The position numbers and the translations under genes are program-made. Shown here piece after piece: positions 35,669-45,420 of a stretch of 64,000 nucleotides of DNA (position 1 is its first letter; the number at the start of each line of letters is the position of its first letter). Source of the stretch: Beroe forskalii (Eukaryota; Ctenophora; Nuda; Beroida; Beroidae); assembly GCA_011033025.1 (NCBI GenBank), contig WFMF01000048.1, forward strand, positions 434,001 through 498,000, in the 5' to 3' direction. The notes beneath the pieces were generated by a model. It was not told the DNA's origin, made no database searches, and saw only the letters and a list, made by a program, of their open reading frames with translations.

Positions 35669-35813
35669 CATCGTTCCGCGTCAATCAAATGAACTGATCA
35701 AATGAAAAACGCACACAATTGCTCGCGCTTGCTGTTTTGCACGGACATAAACTTAAAAGTGTATTGTGTGCGTTTTTCATTTGATCAGTCCATTCGATCG
35801 ACGCGGAACGATG
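35669..35813. mobile_element. 145-bp inverted-repeat element
   Basis: The ends CATCGTTCCGCGTC and GACGCGGAACGATG are perfectly inverted. Pairing continues inward through CAAATGAACTGATCAAATGA and AAAACGCACACAAT with one or two gaps. Nearly the whole element folds into one hairpin with a short loop. No target duplication was evident. It is probably a small MITE or solo inverted repeat. Confidence 0.65.
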
Positions 35814-36419
35814 AAACCACCTCATGTTATTGTGCTGTAAAAATCTTATTCATTCATTCATTCATAAAAATAATATTTTAAAGTGTTGAACTTGATTGCT
35901 TATAGCATTGACTGAGGGGGACCCCATAGTGAAACACTAAAAATGCAATAATGGATTCAAATCAGATCTACTTTTCACCACTGATTTACTGCCACTTTCG
36001 AGAATACAACATTTAAAATGATTATATTATCTCTTGTCTTCAGAAAACTCCATATGGTGATAAGCACCTTCCTCAAATTTGATTGTAAATAGTAGTGTTG
36101 TTAAGTTTGAAATGTAATGTAATGTAATGTAATGTAAATGTAATGTAAGCATAATGGTATTGAACCATCTCTAATCTCACACCCAATTGATCAGTATCAA
36201 ATGTTAACAATTATTTAGCACCATTTCACTCCGGTGCCCATTCCATAGTAACATTAATAAAAAGCAAGTTTACAATTAACAAATAAGAAGTTATTCAATG
36301 TGATAAAATTAATTTTAACTTCCACAATGACAAAATATCAAAATTGATAAAAACACTGAAAAGCCAGTAAAAATAGTAAGTCAAATAAACATGGTCAAAC
36401 AAAGAAAAATATGCAATTT
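35814..36419. other. AT-rich spacer; (TAATG)n microsatellite at about 36,113-36,147
   Basis: Six or so AATGT/TAATG units and a short ATTC run (35,848-35,863). Nothing else recognised. Confidence 0.5.
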
Positions 36420-36425
36420 AATTTA

Positions 36426-37820
36426 TCAAGTATAAATATTGATACCTTTCTTCTTGGCTACAAAAGGATTATTTCTTAAGAAATCATTAAACTTTAGTTT
36501 GTTTCTTAAATAGCTATCGCCTTCAATTTTTTCAAGCACAACTGATGATATATACCAGAAATTACTAGGAGAGTGCATTTCAGTGTTGTTCTTATAATGA
36601 TCTAATGAAACCTTAAACATGTCTACACAAGATGCTTCTCGTACAGTTTTAGGTAAGTCATTCCAATAAGGTCTAACTCTCTCTGAAATAAATCCATCAT
36701 TTACTTTAGTTATTTCTCTTGGCAGCTTGCTACAAGATTTTCTACAGGTCAAAAGGTTTCTTCTGCTTCTGCCTACTTTAAACCAAGTCTTACCATAATC
36801 AACTTTATCATTTAATACTTTAAAAGTTTCAATGAGGTCCCCTCTAATTCTCCTCTCAGCTAAAGTAGTTAAATTCAACCTTTCCAACCGCTCACTGTAA
36901 GGAAGTGTACCTATGCCATTTATTAGTCTAGTGAAACGACGCTGGACACCTTCAGTTCCAAGATGGTACCCCAGTTCCCATGGTGAGCAACCGGACTCCA
37001 AAGCTGGACACAATACTCCAGCTTTGGTCTTATAAAGTGCTTTATATATTTTCAACATGACATCCATCTCTTTAGCAATGACATTACGACTTATCCATGC
37101 TATGGTTTTATTGGCATCTTTGATACACTTTCTACATTACAGTTCCAATTCAAATTTTCGTTCATGAAAACACCTAAATCCTTCTCTAAACAGGTATCTT
37201 TTAAGACTGTATCATTCAGGACATATTCATTCCTAGGATTATTATTCATATTTATATGCATAACCTTACATTTATCAATATTAAATTTCAAAAGCCAAAT
37301 TTCCTCCCATTTTTCAAGTGATCTCATATCAACATGATTTTCTTGGCATTGAGATGCATTAAACACAATCTTAAGGTCATCAGCAAAACTTTAGAAACAC
37401 TCTTAATTTCTTCAGGCAAATCATTTATATAGAGGACAAACAATAAAGGCCTAATATTGAACCTTGAGGTACACCAGACTTGACCTTCCTAAAATCAGAC
37501 AGCTCCCCTAACAACAGTTCTCATAGTTCTATCAGATAAAAAGTCATTAATAATTGCCAAAGTGCTCCCCTTTACACCCAGATTTTCTAGTTTGATAAGA
37601 AGCCGGTGATGAGGCACAGTGTCAAAAGCTTTCATAAAATCTAGGTATAAAAGGTCAACAGGAGAACCTTCTTCAATTAAAGAAATGATGTTGTCAACTG
37701 TTTCCAACAAATTTGATAAGCATGATTTCTTAGAAACAAAACCATGTTGATCATCAGTTATTTCATTTTCAACAAAATCTAAAATGTGCTTTCTGACAAA
37801 CTTTTCATAGATTTTACATA
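36426..37820 (-). pseudogene. LINE ORF2, RT core and C-terminal region (broken)
   Basis: Motif A is visible as YLDFMKAFDTVPHHRLL within 37,710-37,495. A VPQGS-type motif (about 37,485) and FADD (about 37,395) lie in shifted frames. Next come WLLKFNIDKCKVMHIN (37,366-37,100) and the 213-residue C-terminal block (37,067-36,426). The frame is lost at least three times, so no functional reverse transcriptase can be made from this copy. Confidence 0.85.
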
Positions 37821-37828
37821 ATATACAG

Positions 37829-39546
37829 TACTCCAGTAGCTAGCCAAAGTTGAGTAGGCCTTTCGAGGTCCAGAGAATTTCTCATCGGAATTTGTTAGTT
37901 CAAATGATAACAACCAACTTTGAGGGGGGTAGAAATTTTCAAATAGTGGCGAACAGGTGACCACGCCCACTTTTCGTCATTTAATTGGTGTGCGTGTTCA
38001 AAAATTCATATCTCGGGCTAGGAAGGTCGTAGAGACTTGTTTTTGGGGTCAAACGAATCGCAATGGCCATGTTTATATTTGACTTGTTAATAAACATATG
38101 CTCTAAAATGCTCCTGAACCGAGTTACAGGCCAAAAAGCATTTTGAGCCAAAGCGATGGCTAAAAATCGATTATTTTATCATAACTTGGGCTAGGAAGGT
38201 CGCAGAGACTTCGTTCATAGCTCAAAAGAACCGCAATTGGCATGTTTATATACAACTTGTGAATAAACATATGCCCTAAAATGCTCAGAAACCAAGTTAT
38301 AGGCAAAAACTGATTTTTGGTCATTTTCGCTGTGGAATTTTTGGCAAAAAATCAATGTAGCATCCATGTTTTGGGGTCGAGACCAAAATTTTACCCCTGA
38401 AAATGTTCTTTAAACATCCCTCGTTTGACAGAAAAAGGTTTTGGGGGTCTAGAATAGTCACAATGGCTATGTTGAACTATTTAGCAACTGGATTTGATGC
38501 CCAATTTTGACATTTTTTTTGACACGCATGTCCAAAAATTCATATGTCGGGCCAGGAAGGTCGTAGAGACTTGTTTTTGGGCTCCAACGAATCGCAATCT
38601 CCATGTTTATATTAGACTTGTTAATAAACATATGCTCTAAAATGCTCCTGAACCGAGTTACAGGCCAAAAAGCATTTTGAGCTGACACGATGGCTCAAAA
38701 TTGGTAATTTGTTCATAATTTGGGCTAGGAAGGTCATAAAGACTTCGTTAATAGCTCAAAAGAACCACAATTGGCATGTTTATATACGACTTGTCAATAA
38801 ACATATGCCCCAAAATGCTCAGAAACTCAGTTATAGGCCAAAAACTGATTTTTGGCCATTATTGCTATGCCAGATTTGCCAAAAAAATGAATGCAGAATC
38901 CATGTTTTTGATCCGCAAACCAAAATTTTAGACCCCAAAAATCTTTTTCATCACAGGAGGGATGTTTGAAGTACATTTCGAAGGTCAAAATTTTGGTTTG
39001 CAGATCAAAACATGGATTCTGCATTCATTTTTGGCAAATCTGGCATATTTATAATGGCCAAAAAATCAGTTTTGGCCTATGACTGAGTTTCTGAGCATTT
39101 TGGGCATATGTTTATTGACAAGTCGTATATAAACATGCCAATTGTGGTTCTTTGAGTTATTAACGAAGTCTTTAAGACCTTCCTAGCCCAAATTATGAAC
39201 AAATTACAATTTTGAGCATCACCATCATCCACAAAATGCTTTTTGGCCTGTAACTCGGTTCAGAGCATTTTAGAGCACATGTTTATTAACAAGTCTAATA
39301 TAAACATGGCCATTGCGATTCGTTTGACCCTAAAAACAAGTCTCTACGACCTTCCTAGCCCGAGATATGAATTTTTGAACATGCCATCAATTAAATGACG
39401 AAAAGTGGGCGTGGTCACCTGTTCGCCACTATTTGAAAATTTCTACCCCCCTCAAAGTTGATTGTTATCATTTGAACTAACAAATTCCGATGAGAAATTC
39501 TCTGGACCTCGAAAGGCCTACTCAACTTTGGCTAGCTACTGGAGTA
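37829..39546. mobile_element. 1,718-bp fold-back element inserted in the LINE RT
   Basis: The ends TACTCCAGTAGCTAGCC and GGCTAGCTACTGGAGTA are perfectly inverted, and the match continues for about 180 bp (GAGTAGGCCTTTCGAGGTCC and so on). CAG flanks both sides (37,826-37,828; 39,547-39,549). Deleting the element plus one CAG restores the LINE reading frame across the RT N-terminus, so the 3-bp duplication is well supported. Inside, a module of about 430 bp (starting AAAAATTCATAT, with AATAAACATATG twice) occurs as direct copies at about 38,000 and 38,532 and as an inverted copy ending near 39,380. No protein is encoded. The superfamily is unclear; 3-bp duplications occur in Harbinger, CMC and Academ groups. 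Confidence 0.88.
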
Positions 39547-39549
39547 CAG

Positions 39550-40415
39550 GTAAGTGAAACAGGCCTATAGTTATATGGATTGTTCCTAGAGTCTTTCTTG
39601 TGAAGAGCAATAACATGAGCTTCTTTCCACTTTTCAGGTATTTTAGCTTCCTTTGCACACTTATCATACAGTATTGTCAACGTACGAACAAATTCTTCAT
39701 TATCAGCAAGTGCCTTTAAAAGCTTTGGATGGACCTTATCAGGTCCAAAACTCTTATATACATCAAGTTTTTTCAACTCATCATAAACATCAGAAAAGCT
39801 AATAACTAAATCATTACACGATTCGACATTTCCATTGTTGTAACAAGCTTCTGGCAAAGGACCCTGAGGCTCTTCGACAAAGACTGAACTAAAAGCGTCA
39901 GCAAAACACTCAGCCGTATCATGATCATTTGTGGTTCTAGAGCCATTAGGCTTTACCAGATTTGTTACCACTTCCTTCACTTTATTACGAGATCTCAAAT
40001 ATGAAAAGAAAGCACGTGAGTTATACTTAAGATCTTTAGTAACCTTTTTCTCATATTTAATTCTGGCATTACTCTCACATTTTTCAAAAATACGCTGTTT
40101 CTCTAAGGCAATATTCCAATTATATACAGAGGGGTTTATATCAAAATCATTCCAAGCCTTGTTTTTACCTCTTATAGCTCGTTTTAATGATCTGTTTACC
40201 CATGGTGTATTATAGTTAATGTCTATGTTATGCTTTAAACTTTTTAATGGTACTTTCTCTGAAATCAAGTTTAGATTGTTTAATATTACAGTCCAAATAT
40301 CATCTACTGACATATTTTCGAGTTCAGTAGGTTGTAAGTTCCAATCAATTTCTTGTGACCATTTTAGAATATCTTCATTCTTGACTTTTGACCAACATCT
40401 TTGTTCTTCTTTCAC
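39550..40415 (-). pseudogene. LINE ORF2, linker and RT N-terminal part
   Basis: About 288 codons are open, including KKVTKDLKYNSRAFFSYLRS (linker typical of CR1-like ORF2), KSFGPDKVHPKLLKALADN (RT motif 0/1 region) and HKKDSRNNPYNYRPVSLT just before the fold-back insertion. The apparent C-terminal residues after PVSLTC come from the inserted element. Confidence 0.85.
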
Positions 40416-40429
40416 TAATTTATCCTTCT

Positions 40430-41319
40430 CAAGCCTTGCAGGGTGAGGTACATTGAGCTCTACATTGATAGTGGCATGATCACTCTTTCCCAGGTGGCTA
40501 CCTATTTTGAACTCATTTACTAGACCATCATCAGAGAACAGTAACTAATGAAACAATAAATTTTAATGAAACAATAAATTTATATTTTACAGCAATTAAA
40601 CCAAAGCATTTTACACTGATGAGTTTCATTACCAATCAATAGAAATATCATGCTTTGTTAAGTTCTAGCATTAGAACCTGATCCAACAAACTTTCATTCA
40701 AGGTGCCAGTACTATTGTTTATTCTCCTGCGTGTGATTTCTGTTGTAAGGAGCCATGATAAACCCAATTCATGAACAAGTTCCAGATACTTTTTCTGCCT
40801 AAGAACCATTTCATTTTCAGCACTATTCTGTTCTAATATGGTACCTGAGAGCCAGGACACGTGGGAAAGGTTGAAGTCACCAAAGCAGAACTTAGCACTG
40901 GTTGACTCGTCCATGAATATTCCTTTCAAAAAGCTAAGAAGCTGTTTGTCCTGCTTCTTGTTTAAAGATGGTGATCTGTAAATACAAGCAATTGCAACCT
41001 TGCCAATATCACATTCAATGAACACTACAATGGAGTCAAGTCCCATCCTGGCTTCAATAACTTCAATACTCTCATGAACATAAATCACTGAGCCACCACA
41101 GTCACTGAACATTTTGTTGTTCATGCTCCTATCCAACTTAAAATCTCTATCACAACGGTATGAAGTATACCCTGGAATTTCAACTTCCGCACTTGTCAAG
41201 GAATCATTGAAATGTGTTTCAGAAACACAAATCATGTCATAACAGTTTAATGCAACAAGCTGCTTTAGTTCAGTCATCTTATTTGTCAAACAGCATGCAT
41301 TTGTATACAAGACATTCAA
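40430..41319 (-). pseudogene. LINE ORF2, apurinic endonuclease domain
   Basis: The domain begins MNVLYTNACCLTNKMTELK and has VSETHFND (catalytic Glu), the phrase CIYRSPSL, FCFGDFNLSHVSW (Asp-Phe-Asn motif) and, after an insertion of about 110 bp, FKIGSHLGKSDHATI (the terminal Ser-Asp-His motif). This is the EEP/APE fold used for target-primed reverse transcription. The extra sequence at about 40,545-40,655 puts a stop in the frame after LELNKA. Confidence 0.85.
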
Positions 41320-41357
41320 CAGCCCAACTTTTACATTTTCAATGATCTTTGGGTTGA

Positions 41358-42458
41358 TTACTTCTGTGTTGGCTTTTGGGGGAGCTGTTGCTGAGCGGCT
41401 GAAGCTGCTTTCTTCCGATTTCTCCTCTCCTGCCTCAATAAAAAATGTGCTTCACGATCTTTTCTGCACAAGTCAGGGTTTATCCAATGATCAGTTCCTC
41501 GAACACGATATCCTCTACCATTATCATGCCAATACTGTGCTGTTTCTTCATCCTTCATAACAACAATCAAAGGCCTTGGAAGACTTGTTCCCTGAGTATT
41601 TTTCACAATAGCCCCAACTCTGAAACATGTTTTTATCTCACTTCTATTCATTTCAAGATTTTCACACAGGAATTTCATGTCATGTTCTTTCTTTTCCTTA
41701 CCTGACAATGTGGTATCAGTTTCTGGGATCTTGTTTATCATAAGATTACATTTCCTCTGCTCCCTTTGTATTTGGTTTGAATCTATTTGCCTACAAACCT
41801 CACCTATGATGACAGTATTAGAGGTAGCCTGTTTCACATCTTCTATGAGCTTCTTTTGTGATTCTTTTGATTTGCCCAAGGTAACTTCAGCAAATGTTCT
41901 GACACTTTCATTTGTTTTCCTGGAAACATCCTCCACTAATCCTTTTGTTGCCTTACCAATAGCCTCCTTGGTAGCAGAGAACACCAAGTCTTTGATTGTG
42001 GTGGCACAGGCATTTTGCACCTCATCCTTAACAATAGCCTGGATGTCAACTTCAGAACTCTTTACCTCTTTATTCTTGAAAGATTTGTGGGCAAAGCTTG
42101 GTTTGTAACAATTGTGACATTTCCATGAAAGAATACAGTCAACAGCACTTTGAACAAGCCCAGTCAACCCAACACAGTTACAATGGTAACATTGACCACA
42201 TGATACACATGTTAAGAAACAGGAATCAATCACTTTCAAACATGGACATTTGTCCCTGGCAAGCTTTTTATTTCTTGGTGATCTGGTTGATGGTGAATTA
42301 TTTCCATAAGTTTTTTGATGTTTACGCTTTAAAGTTGTAGCTGAAGAAGCTCCTGACTGACAATCACTGAAATCAGAAATATAACCATTTGTTGTTACTC
42401 CATTGTCTTCCTCAGCAGTAGTGGTTACTAAGGATGTGGGGAAATCAGTAGCAACCAT
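41358..42458 (-). CDS. LINE ORF1 protein with PHD-like zinc finger (intact frame)
   Basis: An unbroken 366-codon frame from ATG to stop. A Cys/His cluster at about residues 70-118 (CPCLKVIDSC, CVSCGQCYHCNC, WKCHNC) fits a PHD-type finger. The middle (about 130-220) is charged and probably helical. Residues 235-345 contain MINKIPETDT and IKTCFRVG, resembling the RNA-binding region seen in many LINE ORF1 proteins. The C-terminus is basic (RQERRNRKKAASAAQQQ), suiting nucleic-acid binding. In CR1-like elements ORF1 coats the RNA and acts as a chaperone. Unlike ORF2 the frame is intact, but without ORF2 the copy would depend on helpers. Confidence 0.8.
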   Translation of the reverse strand: MVATDFPTSLVTTTAEEDNGVTTNGYISDFSDCQSGASSATTLKRKHQKTYGNNSPSTRSPRNKKLARDKCPCLKVIDSCFLTCVSCGQCYHCNCVGLTGLVQSAVDCILSWKCHNCYKPSFAHKSFKNKEVKSSEVDIQAIVKDEVQNACATTIKDLVFSATKEAIGKATKGLVEDVSRKTNESVRTFAEVTLGKSKESQKKLIEDVKQATSNTVIIGEVCRQIDSNQIQREQRKCNLMINKIPETDTTLSGKEKKEHDMKFLCENLEMNRSEIKTCFRVGAIVKNTQGTSLPRPLIVVMKDEETAQYWHDNGRGYRVRGTDHWINPDLCRKDREAHFLLRQERRNRKKAASAAQQQLPQKPTQK

Positions 42459-42538
42459 ATCTCAAATCCTCAGTGGGCAAGGAACTATGTTTAAAAACAC
42501 TGTCACTTACCAAAGCAAAACAAAATGAAAGTAATAGT

Positions 42539-42780
42539 TTAAACTGGTACTTCGGTTTTATAGATGTTAATACCTTTTTTCTTAGCTACAAAAGGATTTT
42601 TGATCAGATAATTATTGAACTTTTTCTTATTATCCATGTAATTACATCCTTCTCTTTTATCAATGATTAAGTTTGAAACCTCCCAAACGTTAATATGGCC
42701 AGAGCTCTCTTTACAATCATTCTTGAAACTATGTAAGTTAGTTTTAAAATCATTAACATTCTCAAAATTCTTCACATAAA
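42539..42780 (-). pseudogene. 3' tail of a second related LINE
   Basis: A 78-codon frame ends NPFVAKKKGINIYKTEV, matching the C-terminus of the neighbouring LINE, and has the upstream phrase VWEVSNLIIDKREG. It is severely 5'-truncated and abuts the 5' end of the larger LINE, so the two insertions are adjacent in the same orientation. Confidence 0.8.
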
Positions 42781-42783
42781 CTG

Positions 42784-43105
42784 GGGTATGTCTCCCATAT
42801 AAACGGCTCTGAGTGACGTGACAGATCTATACGTCAATTTTTATCTGTGTCTTAAACCTAACCAAAACCCTAACCAAAACCCTAACCTTAATCCTAACCC
42901 TAACCCTAACAAATCCTAGCCTGACCTTAACCCTAGTCCTTAAAGCGCTAGGTGCGCTTAATTATGGTATGTCTCCCATGTAAACGGGGCTGAGTGACGT
43001 CATTTTTGCCCTACTTTTTTAGGTTAGGTTTAAGACACAGAAAAATTGACGTATAGATCTGTGACGTCACTCAGAGCCTAGCCGTTTATATGGGAGACAT
43101 GCCCA
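42784..43105. mobile_element. MITE with CTCCCATATAAACGGC ends, CRE palindromes and TTAGGG-like interior
   Basis: The left end GGTATGTCTCCCATATAAAC is mirrored by GTTTATATGGGAGACATGCC-type sequence on the right. A second internal copy of the left end sits at 42,966. TGACGTCA occurs at 42,995 and 43,062. Between about 42,845 and 42,945 there is a degenerate CCCTAA run. The unit is related to the insertion at 16.3-16.5 kb. I could not define a target duplication. No coding capacity. Confidence 0.75.
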
Positions 43106-43111
43106 AACAAT

Positions 43112-43486
43112 TGCTAAACACGTATATCCCTGTAATTTGCGTTGCGCGGCGCGCTTCCGTAGGGAAGCGCCGCGCGCGTACACACACCTATGCGGGCTTA
43201 GGAACCCAAACAAGGATGTACATGTTTAGCAAGCAGGTCGCGACGTCGCGTAAAACTAGGGATCTGGTTAGAGCAATGAATAATTATTGATAAGTCAGCT
43301 GGTCAGATGACGGCATACAGTGCACTAGTGGGCGCCGTCATTCCTTCTCATGACCTCAGAATTTTTTTCAGACGTTGTTTGACCCCTTTGCCTTCGGCGG
43401 GCGCGCGCAAAGCCGAAGCTTAGCCTTTGCGCGTCCGCCGAAGCCTTTGCTAAATGCTAAACACGTATACCCCTGTTCGTAATTTA
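43112..43486. repeat. GC-rich double-hairpin segment between direct repeats
   Basis: The phrase TGCTAAACACGTATA starts at 43,112 and again at 43,455, each followed by CCTGT...AATTT. Between them are two GC-rich palindromes: GGCGCGCTTCC...GGAAGCGCC (43,145-43,177) and CTTCGGCGG...CCGCCGAAG (about 43,391-43,443). The composition contrasts sharply with the surroundings. Its class is unknown. Confidence 0.55.
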
Positions 43487-43562
43487 TTTTAAATGTTTAT
43501 GACTAATGTCTATAAAATAATATTGTCCAATGAATCGCTGACATTTTTATGAAATTAGTGTT

Positions 43563-44250
43563 GATATAATATCAAAATATTTTATTGCCCAGTGTACCCA
43601 GTGTCACAAAGCATACATAGGTAAAACAGTGCAGCCCCTTAGGACCAGAATTAGTGAGCACCGAAACACTCTCAATGACAAACTTGATATTAAAAACACT
43701 GGAGACATTAGTGACGAAAATACCCTTGCAGCACATGCAATCGAGCACAGCATTCGGACCAAGGCTGGGTTCAACAAACTCTATCAATTTTATATAATAA
43801 GATATGTAGAGCAGGAGAACTTAACCAAATCAGAACAATTTTTTATTAATAAATTCAATACACTAAGACCATATGGTCTAAATGTTTCTAACCCAATAGG
43901 TATAACTAATTGCTTTGAATTTTGACTTTTTAACTTATTGATAATTCAGGGCAGTTTTTTAAAAATTGCTTACCAACTTCTTATTCAATTTTAATTCAAA
44001 TTTAATTTAATTTATTAAGCCATTAACCTATCATCACTAGGTTATTTATCACTCATGGTTTTCATTTTCCATTTTATTTATGATATTTGTATATAAGGTT
44101 TTCAACTTTACATGCTAACCGGTAAATTTTTAATAGGTAACTCAATGACTTTTGCACTGATGATGATGATTTGAAAGTACTTTGCATTAAAAAGTCAGCT
44201 CGTTGTGGTTATTCGTGTTGTGGAACTTGGCAATTACAGTGTTTTATTAT
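43563..44250 (+). pseudogene. Penelope-like element fragment: GIY-YIG endonuclease end and 3' tail
   Basis: An open frame up to 43,925 reads CTQCHKAYIGKTVQPLRTR, then ISEHRN, AAHAIEHS and SEQFFINKFNTLRPYGLN. The Cys pair before the Tyr-Ile-Gly motif and the Arg/His residues fit the GIY-YIG endonuclease at the C-terminus of Penelope-like retroelements. The 3' tail carries GATGATGATGATTTGAAAG, then GCTCGTTGTGGTTATTCG, which recurs inverted at 33.5 kb. The reverse transcriptase is missing, so this is a 5'-truncated copy. Confidence 0.7.
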
Positions 44251-44463
44251 TGGAAAGATGTAAATTCTTTTAAGTCTAACCTTGAATGTTTTAAAGAAGA
44301 ATGTAAACACAGCTGTAGTGACAATAATTACTGGGAAGTTTCACATTTGATTATTAACAAGATTGCAGGAAATGATAATTATTTATCAAATAAAGAAAAG
44401 TTTAATCATTATTGGAGAATGATTTGTTGCAAAAAAGAAAGAAATCAACACTTATTCTAGGCT
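44251..44463 (+). pseudogene. 3' tail of a third related LINE
   Basis: The frame contains NSFKSNLECFKEECKHS and NNYWEVSHLIINKIAG, and ends with a degenerate version of the LINE C-terminus (Lys-rich). Same family as the tails at 36.4 and 42.5 kb but on the plus strand, directly after the Penelope-like tail. Confidence 0.7.
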
Positions 44464-44643
44464 GAATGATCAGTAGTTTTTAAACCTTGTTTTTAGTATC
44501 ATATTATCTTTTTGGGTTGTTCAGTTACCCCTCAGCCATTTGTAATTTATTGCATTTTTCAAATATTTATACTGTTCATATCAACACTGCTATTATGATT
44601 TTTATCACTGGTATTATTTCCTCGTTATTTATGATGTAAATAA

Positions 44644-44800
44644 CGCAATTTAAACACCCCGAAAGCTTGGTGTGACTCACTTAGATCCTGCTGCTCTCCA
44701 CATTGGATTACCTAAAGGGATCATGTTGGTGTTCAAGTACGGATTTGGAGGTAAGTCTTGCAGATTGATGTCTTGAAGAAAGATTTCTTTTTAATTCAAA
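44644..44800 (+). repeat. Partial copy of the ~502-bp repeat (+ orientation)
   Basis: It contains AATTTAAACACCCCGAAAGC, TTGGTGTGACTCAC and AGTCTTGCAGATTGATGTC in the same order as the other copies, with a deletion after the first phrase. Confidence 0.75.
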
Positions 44801-45420
44801 AATATTTATGATAATGTTATTGTTTAAGAATAATATAATAAGCATGTATTTCTAAGTATTTCAAGCTTGTACCACAATTTATTTATTGTAAATTCTGGTT
44901 TAATGTTGACTCAAAGGACCTAGATAGGGGTGTTAATTAATATTGAAGTACTTTATGTTGCATTTAAGTTATGAAACCATGAACACATTGTAACATGTGT
45001 TGAAATGAACGATGTAATTTTGCAAAGAGTTTGTTGTGGAGCTGTGTTGCTGGAAGGCAAAAAGTTTTATGCTTTATACTATACTTTGTTTCTAATTTGA
45101 GACTGGATGATCCAGTAAGTAGCGGAAGTTTGAAAGTACTTGATTTTGAAAGCATTGTTGTTGTATTCATCAAAACCATTCATTTCATTTTATTTAATTT
45201 TCGAGACAGAAAAATAGTGAAAATTTTTTCAATTTTTATCTCTCAAATTTGATTGTGAAGGTTAGACATAATCAGAATTTGACAAAAGAGCAACTTTTTA
45301 AACAGTATAATATTTTGTGAGTTTGTGAAAAGAGACTTGTTTTGACATTTTAAGGGGTTTCAACATGCTAACTACTAGTACCTAGGCAACTAGGAATTTT
45401 AATTCATGATATGCATTTTT
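44801..45420. other. AT-rich spacer
   Basis: Nothing recognised. Frames at 44,964-45,179 and 45,031-45,252 overlap on opposite strands and have no domain signal. Confidence 0.35.

Larger units (their letters stand above)
36420..42530 (-). mobile_element. CR1-group LINE, near full length, decayed and interrupted
   Basis: Reading leftward: ORF1 (42,458-41,358), endonuclease (41,319 to about 40,440), RT N-terminal part (40,415 to about 39,550), a foreign fold-back insertion (39,546-37,829), RT core (37,820-37,100) and the C-terminal domain (37,067-36,426, ending NPFVAKKKGINIY). The order, the PHD-type finger in ORF1 and the C-terminal phrase EGVQRRFTRLINGIG are those of CR1-like LINEs. Damage besides the insertion: about 110 bp extra near 40,545-40,655 inside the endonuclease, and single-base shifts near the GVPQGS and FADD motifs of the RT. 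The copy cannot encode an intact ORF2. Three further 3' tails of related elements lie nearby or elsewhere in this window. Confidence 0.9.
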
